Origin: Bacteroidales bacterium
GTDB lineage: Bacteria; Bacteroidota; Bacteroidia; Bacteroidales; VadinHA17
NCBI GenBank assembly: GCA_029210565.1
Contig: JARGFQ010000003.1
Coordinates: 124,001-188,000, forward strand
DNA length: 64,000 nucleotides
Direction: 5' to 3'
Below, piece after piece: positions 8,470-17,913 of the stretch; position 1 is the first letter of the stretch, and each line of letters starts with the position of its first letter. The notes beneath the pieces are model-generated. The model searched no databases, had not been told where the DNA came from, and worked only from the letters and a program-made list of their open reading frames with translations. The translations under genes and the position numbers were made by a program.

Positions 8470-9414
8470 ATGAACACATTCGTCCATGCGGCATCTGTTG
8501 CCGCAATGTTATTGTTATCCCTGATGCCTGCCGATGCTTAGACCAAAAGCTCACCGAAGAAACTTTATGATGCCCTCGGATGCAATGATCTGAAAAATGC
8601 GCTGGCCATTGCACAAAACATTGAGGATCCTAACTACTGCAACAAGTACGGGGCGAGTCTGCTCATGTGTGCATCGGAAATAGGTGCATTGGATGTCTGC
8701 CGGACGTTGCTCAGCAAGGGTGCCGAACCTGACCGGCGTACTGCCAACGGCACCACCGCCCTTTACATGGCAGCACAGAACGGACATGTCGATGTCGTCA
8801 GGCTGCTGCTCGACAGCGGCGCCGACGTTAATACTGCTCCTGACAACGGTGCCACGCCGCTGATAGTAGCCTCATTATACGGGTACAGTGAGATCGTCAG
8901 CCTCATGACCGACAGGGGAGCAGACACTGATCTGCATGACAGTCACGGATCAACGGCACTGATCATGGCCTCACAGAACGGGTATAGTGATGCCGTCAGG
9001 GTATTGCTCAACAAGGGAGCCGCGGCAGACCTGAAAGACAATAACGGTGCCACTGCCCTTATCCTGGCCGCCCAGGAGGGTCATGCCGGGATTGTAAAGC
9101 TGCTTCTTGACCACGGTGCAAAAGTGGATCTGCAAACGGCAAACGGCAACAGCGGACTGGTACTGGCTGCCCTGAAGGGAAACAGTGACATCGTCAGCAT
9201 GCTTCTTGATCACGGCGCACAGGTCGACCTGCAGACAAGCACGGGTGCTACGGCACTCTTCGCCGCAGCCTCGCGGGGCCACTGTCAGATGGTGAATATG
9301 CTCCTCGAATGCGGCGCCGACCCACTCATCACGGACAAGCAGGGCAGGTCGGCATTCTATTATACCAAGGATTACAATGTAAAAGCCATGCTTACTGCAC
9401 ACAGCAACAAATAG
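8470..9414 (+). pseudogene. Ankyrin-repeat protein interrupted by TAG at codon 24
   Basis: From ATG 8470 the frame encodes a signal peptide (MNTFVHAASVAAMLLLSL, ending PADA), then TAG at 8539-8541, and then continues without shift (TKSSPKKLYDALGCNDLKNA) to the stop at 9414. The rest is seven 33-residue ankyrin repeats plus a C-terminal cap, each with the T/S-A-L-x-x-A and V-x-x-L-L-x-x-G-A core. The stop falls exactly at the predicted signal cleavage site. Ankyrin domains bind proteins, and the signal peptide points to a periplasmic location. The downstream part alone has an internal ATG at 8665, which would give 249 residues without export. It may be a recent nonsense mutation, a sequence error or a read-through site. 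Confidence 0.75.
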
Positions 9415-9449
9415 CCGGGCTGGTGCCGGGAAGAACAATTATTGATTTA

Positions 9450-9469
9450 ATTTGTATTTAATTACAAAT
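9450..9469. promoter_or_regulatory. Perfect inverted repeat upstream of the ChaN-like gene
   Basis: ATTTGTA (9450-9456) and TACAAAT (9463-9469) form a perfect 7-bp inverted repeat with a 6-nt AT spacer, 18 nt before the start codon. It could be an operator or a weak hairpin. Nothing identifies a binding protein. Confidence 0.25.
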
Positions 9470-9487
9470 AATCAACACCCCGGTACC

Positions 9488-10363
9488 ATGAAAACATCAT
9501 CACTCTTTCTTCTCACCCTTTCGCTTGTACTTATCTCATTCAGGTCTGACAAACCGGCATATAAGCTGTATGACAATGAGGGCAAAAAGACTACCTACCA
9601 GGAGATGATCGAAACCGTCAGCTCAGCTGACGTTATCTTTTTCGGAGAGCTCCATGACAACCCCATTTCACACTGGCTGGAATATGAAGTTACTGCTGAT
9701 CTGTTCAAGAAAGCCGGCACCGGCCTTGTTCTTGGCGCAGAGATGTTCGAAGCCGATGACCAGCTGGTGCTTGACGAATATCTCTCAGGACGATACGAGA
9801 GTGATAAGTTTGAGGCGGAGGTCAAGCTCTGGAAAAACTACAAAACCGACTACAAGCCTCTTGTGGAGTTTGCAAGGAAGAACAGTCTCCCCTTTATTGC
9901 CACCAACATACCCAGGAGGTATGCTTCAATGGTATCACGGGACGGATTGGAGGTGCTTGACAGTCTCACTGCAGAGGCTAAGAGTCTGATTGCTCCCCTG
10001 CCCATGCCTTATGATCCGGAACTGAAATGCTACAAGGATATGATGTCGATGCACGGAATGCCGGGCATGGGCGGCAAGCCCAACGTGAACTTACCCAAAT
10101 CGCAGGCGGCGAAGGATGCTACCATGGCCCACTTTATAGTCAGCAACCTTGAGCAGGGACGGAAATTCATACACTACAACGGGGCATATCATTCGGAGAA
10201 CTACCAGGGCATCATCTATTATCTCCAACTCTACCGTCCTGGCATCAGAGTGGCGACCATCACCACCGTTCTCCAGAACGAGATTGAGACACTCCATCCT
10301 GACAACACGGGTCTGGCCGATTGCATCATCGCCATCCCGCAGACGATGACCAGGACATACTAA
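9488..10363 (+). CDS. ChaN family protein, putative heme-binding lipoprotein-like factor
   Basis: The start at 9488 (MKTSSLFLLTLSLVLIS) gives 291 residues with a signal peptide. An in-frame ATG at 9452 would add 12 residues before it. ChaN/DUF399 features are FFGELHDN (residues 51-58), ATNIPRRYASMVSRDG, AMAHF-like TMAHFIV and HYNGAYHSENYQGI. In Campylobacter, ChaN binds heme at the cell surface, and the fold is related to TraB/Tiki. A Met-rich insert (MMSMHGMPGMGG, about 185-196) is typical of the family and may touch metal or heme. No lipobox Cys is present. It converges on the SusCD genes, which suggests but does not prove a link to uptake. Confidence 0.8.
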   Translation: MKTSSLFLLTLSLVLISFRSDKPAYKLYDNEGKKTTYQEMIETVSSADVIFFGELHDNPISHWLEYEVTADLFKKAGTGLVLGAEMFEADDQLVLDEYLSGRYESDKFEAEVKLWKNYKTDYKPLVEFARKNSLPFIATNIPRRYASMVSRDGLEVLDSLTAEAKSLIAPLPMPYDPELKCYKDMMSMHGMPGMGGKPNVNLPKSQAAKDATMAHFIVSNLEQGRKFIHYNGAYHSENYQGIIYYLQLYRPGIRVATITTVLQNEIETLHPDNTGLADCIIAIPQTMTRTY

Positions 10364-10368
10364 AAAAC

Positions 10369-10399
10369 TACTGCCCGATGCAGTTAGCAACGGGCAGTA
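10369..10399 (-). terminator. Terminator for the SusCD operon
   Basis: A 9-bp perfect stem (TACTGCCCG at 10369-10377, CGGGCAGTA at 10391-10399) has a run of A on its left side (10362-10367), so a U tract forms only in the leftward transcript. It sits between the convergent ChaN-like and susD-like genes. Confidence 0.75.
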
Positions 10400-10428
10400 A
10401 CATTAATCAGCAATCCTGTTTTTGTTTC

Positions 10429-12123
10429 CTAGGGTTTCGAAAACCACAGTTTTGTATCCATAGCGTCAGCGCCCTGGCGTCCAATAGCCGCGTTCAGGTT
10501 GTCTCCGTTCTGGCTGTAGGCGCTGCTACCGTATCTCAACCTCTCGGGATAGACACCGTTGATGTCACCAGGTCCGTAGATGTCAAAGTCGGTCACGCCG
10601 GCAGCAAGTGAGGCAGGATATCCTGTCTTTCGGACAATGGCCCATGCTTCGAAGCCATCAGTGTAGGCTGCTATCCATCTCTGAACGGCTATCTTCTCCA
10701 GCTTCTCATCGGTGGTTCCGGCTGTTATGTCTGCCAGATCTGCTTCTGCCAGGTAGGTGGCTATTGCACCGTCGGCAACATTCCACAGTTTCATGGCTGA
10801 AGTGATTCCTGCTGCAAACTCTTCCTGGGCATTGCCGCCTGTAAGATTCCGGACGATAGCTTCAGTCTTCAGAAATGAGGCTTCGGCACTTGACATCACC
10901 AGCTCTTCCCTGATCTTCTGTCCGGTACCTTTCTTTGCATATATCACATCGGCAGGAGTACAGAAGAATTCCATCCTGACAAGTGGCCTGATGAATCCGT
11001 TGAGCCTTACAGGCTGGCCGATATAGTATTTATTGCCTTCTATTCCGAGGGTAACATTATCACCGTCGTCAACCCTGGTCACCACGGCTCCGGCATCCGT
11101 CAGTGTCTGCTCGATGAAGTCAACGCGCTTCGGGAAGAGGTCATAGTCACTACCGGAAGCAGGACGGACAAAGGTGAAGGTGCCTCCCTTGGCCGGTTTG
11201 GCATATTTAGGAAGCCTCGGGTCATTATTATCCCTCATGTAATCAACGAGTTCCTTGCCGAGCGTCCATCCGGCTGCATCTCCGAAGTTCTGCCATACAT
11301 CGCTGTAGGCAGCTGAAGTCCACTGGGAAATGATATTATCCTTTTCCATCAGGATATTATCCCCGGGTCCTGAGAGCAGGGGTGCTGCAAGGGCCTGTGA
11401 GATGGCATCGGCAGAGAAGTCGTTGCCCGGAGCACCCATGGCTCTCATGGCAATCCTCAGCTTAAGGGTATTTGCCATGCGCTTCCACTGCTGCAAATCA
11501 CCCCCACAATAGATGTCATTCTCGCCCAGATCGGCAACCCCGTCACCGGTGCGGGTGGCGTTGCCAATGGTGGCCATCGCGGCGTCAAGATCGGCAATGA
11601 TCCCCTTGTAGATATCCAGCTGCGTATCGAATTTTGGCAGCAGGATGTCAGGGTCACCGGCTTCCGAGTAGGGTATCTCACCAAAGACATCGGTATACAT
11701 CTGGTAATACATCCCTTTCATGATGAGGCCCACGGCATACATATACTCATTTTCAAACTCCCCGCCGGCAGCCGTCAGCTTCAGGAAGTTGTCGAGCTGG
11801 CCGAAATAACCGGCAAGGAAGCCCCAGCCTGCATCCGTATAGGCCGAGTTGTAGGAATAGCCAAGTTCATCATTCCACCAGGAATAGTTGTGTCCGAAGA
11901 GGAAGTGACCCGCAAACCTGTCACAGTGAATCAGATGTATCCTCCAGTAGGGATAGCGGTCAGGAGCAAAGAGCTTGAACTGAGGTACGGTGATGAAGTA
12001 CCTTGCGCTGGCTTCGCTGGCTGTGATTGCGTTGGGATTCTTGTTGATATCCTCAAACGTCTTGGTACAACCAACAACACCCAGGGCAGATATGATTAAC
12101 AATAATATTATGTATCGTTTCAT
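10429..12123 (-). CDS. SusD/RagB-like outer-membrane nutrient-binding lipoprotein
   Basis: The 564-residue protein has a lipoprotein signal ending GVVGC (Cys19), followed by TKTFEDINKNPNAIT, a standard opening of the SusD_2 branch. Its body is helical (TPR-like), with the usual RIAMRAMG segment and a C-terminal DGFEAWAIVRKTGYP block typical of these proteins. SusD-like proteins lie over the SusC barrel and capture substrate at the cell surface. It lies 18 bp downstream of the susC-like gene in one operon. The SusD_2 subgroup is often linked to substrates other than starch, including peptides. The substrate here is unknown. Confidence 0.93.
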   Translation of the reverse strand: MKRYIILLLIISALGVVGCTKTFEDINKNPNAITASEASARYFITVPQFKLFAPDRYPYWRIHLIHCDRFAGHFLFGHNYSWWNDELGYSYNSAYTDAGWGFLAGYFGQLDNFLKLTAAGGEFENEYMYAVGLIMKGMYYQMYTDVFGEIPYSEAGDPDILLPKFDTQLDIYKGIIADLDAAMATIGNATRTGDGVADLGENDIYCGGDLQQWKRMANTLKLRIAMRAMGAPGNDFSADAISQALAAPLLSGPGDNILMEKDNIISQWTSAAYSDVWQNFGDAAGWTLGKELVDYMRDNNDPRLPKYAKPAKGGTFTFVRPASGSDYDLFPKRVDFIEQTLTDAGAVVTRVDDGDNVTLGIEGNKYYIGQPVRLNGFIRPLVRMEFFCTPADVIYAKKGTGQKIREELVMSSAEASFLKTEAIVRNLTGGNAQEEFAAGITSAMKLWNVADGAIATYLAEADLADITAGTTDEKLEKIAVQRWIAAYTDGFEAWAIVRKTGYPASLAAGVTDFDIYGPGDINGVYPERLRYGSSAYSQNGDNLNAAIGRQGADAMDTKLWFSKP

Positions 12124-12141
12124 AGTTTCAACTTTTTGGGG

Positions 12142-15100
12142 TTAAAATGAGATTCTCAGGTTCACACCAAGACTTCTGGTTGTAGGCAGAGTGTAGTACA
12201 TCAGACCCTGGGAATAGTTACTTACGCTGTAACTTGTTTCAGGATCAAAGTTCTTCATGGCGTTGTAGAAGAATAGCAGATTCCTGCCGGTAATGCCCAC
12301 TGACAAACCCTTGATGAACGTTTTGCTTATCAGCGAGGATGGGAGAGTGTAGGACAGAGCCAGCTCCCTGAGCCTTACGTTTGTCTGATCGTAGATATAG
12401 TTCTCTCCGATCCCGGAATATGAGCCCCAGTATTGCTGGGCGGTGATATTTGCAGTGTTGGCAGTCCATACCGGGTTTTCAGCCGTACCGGTATTTACAA
12501 CACCGTCGATCACCACTCCTCCATCACGGTATTCAAGTGTTCTGACAGAGGTACCCGCACCATCAAGAGCAGCATCAGTTCCGGAGTAAATCTGACCTCC
12601 GATGCGTGCATCTATTAGCATTCTTAGAGATATATTTTTATATGTCAGGATGTTGGTAAGGCCTCCTATCCAGTCAGGCTGATAGTTGCCCACCAGTTCC
12701 CTGTCGCCTGTCACAAACCGGCCAACAGCATCTACAATAACATCGCCATTTTCATTCCGTTTGTAAGTGGTGGCATATATATCACCGTAACCTCCGCCTA
12801 CCGTTGCCTGGACCATAACCACGCCGCTGTTGGTCGTGGAGAAGGTGTAGCTGTCCAGTCCTTCTATCAGTTCAACAAGCTTATTCTCGTTTTTCGACAT
12901 ATTCATAGAGACCTCCCAGCTGAAGTCGCTGGTCGCCACCGGGATACCGCCGAGAAGGATCTCAAAACCCTTGTTGCTCAGTTCCCCAACATTGGTGTGT
13001 TCATAGCTGTAACCTGTTGCTGCGGGCAGAGGCACATTCATGATAAGGTTATACGACCTGATATTATAATATGAGAGATCAGTAAAGAGCCTGTTGTTGA
13101 AGAACCTGAATTCACCGCCAAACTCAATTGAACTTGTCTGCTCAGGTTTGAGCTGCGGATTGTACCTTACCGAAGGCCTCGTCAGGATAGTAAGACCGAG
13201 GTAACTGCCGTCTGCTGACGCCATATTGAAGGCATTTTCCAACTGATAGGGGTTGGTGTCGGAACCGACCTTTGCCCAGCTGACACGCAGCTTGCCAAAG
13301 TCCATGGCCGGGAAGTCGAGCAGCTCACTGATGATCACTGATCCGCTGATCGAGGGGTAGAAATATGACCAATACCCCGGTGCCAGGGCTGATGACCAGT
13401 CATTTCTGGCAGTCATGTCGAGGAACAGGAAATTATCATAGGAAAGTACTGCTGAACCATAGACCGAGTTAATGATCTTCTCACTCATTGGCGTATATGA
13501 CGGGATGTTATTTGCAGCACTCTCAAGTGTCGGTTTTGTCGGTATCTTGAAGTTCTCAGCATAGACACCCTGTCTTTCCCAGGTCTGATACATATGGTTC
13601 ACACCCACGTTGGCATCAAGGGAAAGCTTGGATGTCAGTGGTTTGCTGAAGATTAAAAGTGCGTCGATGTTCGTCTCCGATGATCTCGTCTTGCTGAAGT
13701 TCAGCCGGCCGGCAGGAAAGTACCAGTGACCAACATTTGATACCGATTCGAGTTTCTCATTTACAACATCAGTACCGATACGCACAAATGCAGAGAGCCA
13801 GTCCGTAAATTTGTAGGTAGCCTTGGCAAAGCCCTGTACGCGGTCCCTGAAGTCGTCGTTTCTGTCATGGAGGAGATACCAATAGGGGTTGCCCGAACCG
13901 TTGGTGACCGACTTGACACTGTAGTCAGCCGGGTTCTGGTAATCTTTCAGATCTTCAAAGTCGACGTTTCGCGGGGTGTTATATACATACGCCAGTACAC
14001 CTTCGGTACCAAGTATTGGGCGGTTATTCCCCTCCTGTACGAAGTAGGTTACTTTGGCGTCGATATCCAGCTTGTCGGTCAAATCAGCCGTACCCCTGAG
14101 GTTGAAGTTGTGACGGCCGAGTTTTGACCCTGGAATGATAGCATCAGCCGCGGTATTTGTATAGGAAAACCTTATTGCTGCTTTATCGGTCCCGCCGTTA
14201 ATAGCAAGAGTATTAACAAGCGTGGAACCTGTCTCAAAGAAGTTCTTGACATTGTCAGGCAGGGGTGAATAGGGTCTGGTCTCACCGTTATAATATAGCT
14301 GCGGGGAGCCGTCAAGCTTTGCTCCCCATGATCCTCCAATAGTCCTCAGATCATCATAGACAGTGGTGATGTTACCCCCGGTTCCCTGACCGTATTCATT
14401 CTGATATTGAGGCAGTATCATGGGAGTCTCAAAGGTAAAGTTGCCGGTGTAGGTTACACCCAGACCCCTGTTTCGCGTGCCCTTTTTGGTTGTGATAAGA
14501 ATCACCCCGTTAGCTGCACGGGATCCGTAGAGAGCTGCTGCGTTAGGCCCCTTGAGCACTGACATGGACTCAATGTCATCAGGGTTCAGGTCTGATACAC
14601 CGGAACCGAAGTCCGACTTGGAGTACTCTCCCGTGTTGGCACTGTTGGCAGTACCGTAACCGGAGTTGTCAATCGGGACACCGTCAACCACATAGAGGGG
14701 CTGGTTATTGCCGGTGATGGAGTTGTTTCCGCGGATGATGACACGCGAACTGCTGCCAGGGCCGAATGCCCCCTGTGTCACAACAACACCGGATACTCTT
14801 CCCGAGAGACTGTTGGCAATGTTAAGGTCCTTTACCAGGGCAACTTCATCACCGGAGACTTCCGTCACAGCAAAGCCGAGAGATTTCTTCTCGCGTGAGA
14901 TACCGAGGGCCGTCACCACAATCTCGTCCATCATGGTAGTGGTAGTTGACAACTCCACATTGATGACACGCTGGTCGGCAACAACGAATTCCCGGGGTTC
15001 CATACCGAGAAATGAAAATACCAGGGTTGAACTCCTTGGTACGGTGATGGAATAAGTTCCATCAGAGTTGGATACCACACCATTTGTGGTACCCTTTTGC

Positions 15101-15249
15101 AGCACCGTTACTCCGCCGAGCGGCAAGCCGTCATCAGAGCCGGTAACGGTACCCGTAACTGTCACATTCTGGGCGTTTACAGCGCCACACAAAAAGAAAA
15201 ATGCAACAATCAGTGTAAGATACTTACTTAATAGGGTTGGTTTTTCCAT
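12142..15249 (-). CDS. SusC/RagA family TonB-linked outer-membrane transporter
   Basis: The ATG at 15249 (MEKPTLLSKYLTLIVAFFFL) gives 1035 residues with a signal peptide ending NAQ. An in-frame ATG at 15285 would misplace the signal. Domains in order: a carboxypeptidase-D-like regulatory domain (about 30-110, VTGTVTGSDDGLPLGGVTV), a plug domain (VVTALGISREKKSLGFAV through QPLYVVDGVPID and LKGPNAAALYGSRAANGVI), and a large beta barrel ending in LGVNLRISF with a terminal Phe for barrel assembly. It imports substrate with TonB energy, and the ExbBD-TonB set at 40.6-43.6 kb could supply this. No glycosidase or sigma/anti-sigma pair is adjacent. Confidence 0.96.
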   Translation of the reverse strand: MEKPTLLSKYLTLIVAFFFLCGAVNAQNVTVTGTVTGSDDGLPLGGVTVLQKGTTNGVVSNSDGTYSITVPRSSTLVFSFLGMEPREFVVADQRVINVELSTTTTMMDEIVVTALGISREKKSLGFAVTEVSGDEVALVKDLNIANSLSGRVSGVVVTQGAFGPGSSSRVIIRGNNSITGNNQPLYVVDGVPIDNSGYGTANSANTGEYSKSDFGSGVSDLNPDDIESMSVLKGPNAAALYGSRAANGVILITTKKGTRNRGLGVTYTGNFTFETPMILPQYQNEYGQGTGGNITTVYDDLRTIGGSWGAKLDGSPQLYYNGETRPYSPLPDNVKNFFETGSTLVNTLAINGGTDKAAIRFSYTNTAADAIIPGSKLGRHNFNLRGTADLTDKLDIDAKVTYFVQEGNNRPILGTEGVLAYVYNTPRNVDFEDLKDYQNPADYSVKSVTNGSGNPYWYLLHDRNDDFRDRVQGFAKATYKFTDWLSAFVRIGTDVVNEKLESVSNVGHWYFPAGRLNFSKTRSSETNIDALLIFSKPLTSKLSLDANVGVNHMYQTWERQGVYAENFKIPTKPTLESAANNIPSYTPMSEKIINSVYGSAVLSYDNFLFLDMTARNDWSSALAPGYWSYFYPSISGSVIISELLDFPAMDFGKLRVSWAKVGSDTNPYQLENAFNMASADGSYLGLTILTRPSVRYNPQLKPEQTSSIEFGGEFRFFNNRLFTDLSYYNIRSYNLIMNVPLPAATGYSYEHTNVGELSNKGFEILLGGIPVATSDFSWEVSMNMSKNENKLVELIEGLDSYTFSTTNSGVVMVQATVGGGYGDIYATTYKRNENGDVIVDAVGRFVTGDRELVGNYQPDWIGGLTNILTYKNISLRMLIDARIGGQIYSGTDAALDGAGTSVRTLEYRDGGVVIDGVVNTGTAENPVWTANTANITAQQYWGSYSGIGENYIYDQTNVRLRELALSYTLPSSLISKTFIKGLSVGITGRNLLFFYNAMKNFDPETSYSVSNYSQGLMYYTLPTTRSLGVNLRISF

Positions 15250-15359
15250 AGGTAAGTTTTTAGGGTTAGTGGAAATAAAAATCAATGCTAAATTACTAAA
15301 TAACCCGCATTACTTACAATATGAATGATATTTATTTTATCCGCAGATTGCAGCTTCTG

Positions 15360-15567
15360 CTATCTTGAATGATGCCCAACCAGCACACCGCTGATGTTCC
15401 AGTGTGAAAAACTGCTGCCCTCAGGCTTGCCAAGGGGTACCGTCACACTTATAGTATGTATACCCGGGGTAAGCCCGTTGAGAGGTATTATCAGCGGCTC
15501 GGAGACCGGTCCGGACACCATCCCGGCCTGGAAGAGTGGTACGGAGATCAGGCTCTGCTTCCTGACC
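15360..15567 (-). pseudogene. Orphan C-terminal gene fragment
   Basis: The reverse strand between the HAD gene and the susC-like gene encodes an uninterrupted stretch that reads like genuine extracellular protein, including VPLFQAGMVSGPVSEPLII, LTPGIHTISVTVPLG and FSHWNISGVLVG, before a stop at 15360. The frame enters the HAD gene out of phase, so there is no start or N-terminal domain. It looks like the last 60-70 residues of a beta-sandwich enzyme left after a deletion. By eye it recalls the ends of PNGase-like glycan hydrolases, but that is a weak impression. It could instead be a chance open frame. Confidence 0.35.
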
Positions 15568-16359
15568 CTATTGTACCAGATCCGCCACGCCGTCAAGGAT
15601 ATAGGCAGGCCTGTAGGGAAACTTGTCAACCGTCTTCAAAGTGGATATACCGGTCAGCACCAGGAGGGTGTCTATCTCAGACTCTATCCCGGCAATGATG
15701 TCCGTATCCATTCTGTCGCCAATGATCACAGTCTCTTCATTTGAGCACCCTATCTTCTTCAGGGCTATCCTCATCATCAGAGGATTGGGCTTCCCGACAA
15801 AATAGGCCTTGCGCCCGGTAGCCAACTCTATTGGGGCAATCAGAGCCTTGGTGGCAGGGATGATGCCGTTCTCCACAGGGCCGGTGAGATCAGGGTTGGT
15901 CCCGATGAGCTTGGCTCCTCTCAGAACCAGGTTGACTGCTTGCTCAATCTTCTCGAAACTGTAGCTGCGTGTGTCTCCTACGACAACATAGTCGGGATTG
16001 TAGTTATTCATCGTGAAGCCGGCGTTGTAAAGCGCATTGATCAGTCCTGCCTCACCGATAATATAAGCCGTTCCCCCCGGCTTCTGAGAAGCAAGGAACT
16101 GTGCTGTCGCCAGCGCACTGGTATAAAAGACATCCTCGTCAAGGTCAATCCCCAGCCGCAGCATCTTCTCCCGCAACTCCCTCTGTGTCCTCTCGCTGGA
16201 GTTTGTCAGGAAGAGAAACTTCTTGTTCTCCCTCTTGAGCCACTCGACAAACTCGGGAACTCCCGGCAGCAGTTTATTGCCGTGATAAATGACGCCGTCC
16301 ATGTCGCTGATGAAGGCCTTCCTGCTTTTTATTCTTTCAATGACATCCCTGTTTTCCAT
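15568..16359 (-). CDS. HAD-IIA hydrolase, NagD-like phosphatase
   Basis: The 263-residue protein has the four HAD motifs: ISDMDGVIYHGN (Asp19, Asp21), FLTNSSERT, GKPNPLMM with its Lys, and IIGDRMDTDI. The large C2 cap between motifs II and III (about 80-180, with NPDYVVVGDTRSYSF) places it in the NagD/PGPase (HAD-IIA) group, which dephosphorylates nucleotide or sugar phosphates. NagD in E. coli belongs to the N-acetylglucosamine operon. Here the gene diverges from a NagP-type porter gene, which fits a role beside sugar-phosphate salvage. The exact substrate is not visible. Confidence 0.9.
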   Translation of the reverse strand: MENRDVIERIKSRKAFISDMDGVIYHGNKLLPGVPEFVEWLKRENKKFLFLTNSSERTQRELREKMLRLGIDLDEDVFYTSALATAQFLASQKPGGTAYIIGEAGLINALYNAGFTMNNYNPDYVVVGDTRSYSFEKIEQAVNLVLRGAKLIGTNPDLTGPVENGIIPATKALIAPIELATGRKAYFVGKPNPLMMRIALKKIGCSNEETVIIGDRMDTDIIAGIESEIDTLLVLTGISTLKTVDKFPYRPAYILDGVADLVQ

Positions 16360-16459
16360 AATTCTTTTCTATGCCGCAAAATTAACATTATAGAGTGAAA
16401 CAGTGACAAGAGAATGTTACGCTTTTATTTCGAGGCAGGATGAAACAATGTTTTTCGAT

Positions 16460-16520
16460 ATTGCAGTTTATTTATTAAAAGATTAGTTTTGAACCCTGAC
16501 CCTCCTGTTGTTAAAGGAGG
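16460..16520 (+). promoter_or_regulatory. Promoter and leader hairpin of the sugar-porter operon
   Basis: ATTG (16460-16463) and TAGTTTTG (16484-16491) are 20 nt apart, fitting the Bacteroidota promoter pattern. Just downstream, CCTCC (16501-16505) and GGAGG (16516-16520) could pair in the leader RNA. Confidence 0.5.
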
Positions 16521-16558
16521 TAATCCATTAATTAAGATCACACCATAAAGTAACAACG

Positions 16559-17902
16559 ATGATTACAGTTGAAGCAGCGGCCCCCATAAGCCGGAAGAAT
16601 TATATCGTCGGTATGACGGTGATAGCTATTTTCTTTTTCATCTTCGGGTTTGTCACATGGCTTAACGGCATCCTGATACCCTTTCTTCGCACGGCCTGTG
16701 AGCTGACCGATTTCCAGGCCTATTTCGTGACCACCGCCTTCTACATCTCATATTTTGTGATGTCACTACCCTCTTCAGCAGTGTTGAAGAAAACGGGTTT
16801 CAAGAACGGCATGTCGATAGGGCTCTGGGTTATGGCTGTCGGGGCGCTCATTTTCATTCCTGCCGCCATGGCCCGCAACTATGCCATTTTCCTTCTCGGG
16901 CTGTTTGTACAGGGAACAGGGATGGCGCTGCTGCAGACAGCTTCCAATCCTTATGTAACCATCATAGGTCCGCGTGAGAGTGCCGCCAAGCGCATAAGCA
17001 TGATGGGCATTGCCAACAAGTTTGCCGGCGCCATAGCTCCGGTGATTCTCGGAGCCCACATACTCAAGGACTCGCACATCCTCGATGCGCAGCTCGCAGC
17101 CGCCACCGATGCTTTGGCACGCGCTGAAATACTTGACCTCCTGGCAACCCGGGTCATCAATCCTTATATCATCATGGCGGTCATACTCGTGGCACTGGGG
17201 CTGCTGCTACGTTTTGCGCACCTGCCAGAGGTGGACACCGATGCCGAGGAGCCATCTGTCGGGGAGACCAACGTTAACAAGACAACCATATGGCACTTCC
17301 CGCATATGATCATCGGGGCCGTGGCACTCTTCTTTTACGTCGGTGTGGAGGTCATTGCCGGAGACACTATCATAAGGTATGGCCAGTCGCTCGACATCGG
17401 AATGTCATCGGCAAAATACTTCACCTCACTGACGATGCTCGGGATGATATTGGGCTATATCATGGGTATCATCCTGATACCAAAGGCACTGTCACAGGTT
17501 AATGCCCTGAGGATATCAGCCATCCTTGGCATTATCTTCTCACTGGGAGCAATATTCACGCCGGCGGCTGCACAGATCACAATGCCATTCAGGGATCTTG
17601 TCACCTTTGACTCCGTCACGCTAACGATACCTGTTACCGTCCTCTTTGTGGCTCTCCTGGGACTGGCCAATGCGCTTGTTTGGCCGTCTATGTGGCCCCT
17701 GGCGCTCAACGGCGTGGGGAGGTTCACCAAGACCGCCTCAGCACTGCTGGTAATGTCGGTCGTAGGCGGGGCCATCATACCCCTCATCTACGGCAAACTG
17801 GCTGACATCTTCAGCACGCAGGCCGCATACTGGGTGTGCATTCCTTCTTATCTTATGCTGCTCTACTACTCTATTCAAGGATACAGGCTGAAAGGAAGAT
17901 AA
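16559..17902 (+). CDS. Sugar/H+ MFS porter, FucP/NagP type
   Basis: The 447-residue protein has about 12 membrane helices and belongs to the FGHS branch of the major facilitator family (fucose, glucose/galactose and N-acetylglucosamine porters). Signatures are FFIFGFVTWLNGILIPFL in helix 1, the GTGMALLQTASNPYVT segment, the NKFAGAIAPVILG stretch and LVWPSMWPLALNGVG late in the protein. It would bring a free hexose or hexosamine across the inner membrane by proton symport. The following gene, 11 bp on, encodes a sugar-1-kinase-like protein, which supports coupled import and phosphorylation. Confidence 0.9.
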   Translation: MITVEAAAPISRKNYIVGMTVIAIFFFIFGFVTWLNGILIPFLRTACELTDFQAYFVTTAFYISYFVMSLPSSAVLKKTGFKNGMSIGLWVMAVGALIFIPAAMARNYAIFLLGLFVQGTGMALLQTASNPYVTIIGPRESAAKRISMMGIANKFAGAIAPVILGAHILKDSHILDAQLAAATDALARAEILDLLATRVINPYIIMAVILVALGLLLRFAHLPEVDTDAEEPSVGETNVNKTTIWHFPHMIIGAVALFFYVGVEVIAGDTIIRYGQSLDIGMSSAKYFTSLTMLGMILGYIMGIILIPKALSQVNALRISAILGIIFSLGAIFTPAAAQITMPFRDLVTFDSVTLTIPVTVLFVALLGLANALVWPSMWPLALNGVGRFTKTASALLVMSVVGGAIIPLIYGKLADIFSTQAAYWVCIPSYLMLLYYSIQGYRLKGR

Positions 17903-17913
17903 CCTCTCCGGCA

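Noticed and set aside
12433..14127. Forward-strand open frames inside the susC-like gene
   Set aside because: They are antisense to a long, clearly conserved transporter gene and lack protein-like features.
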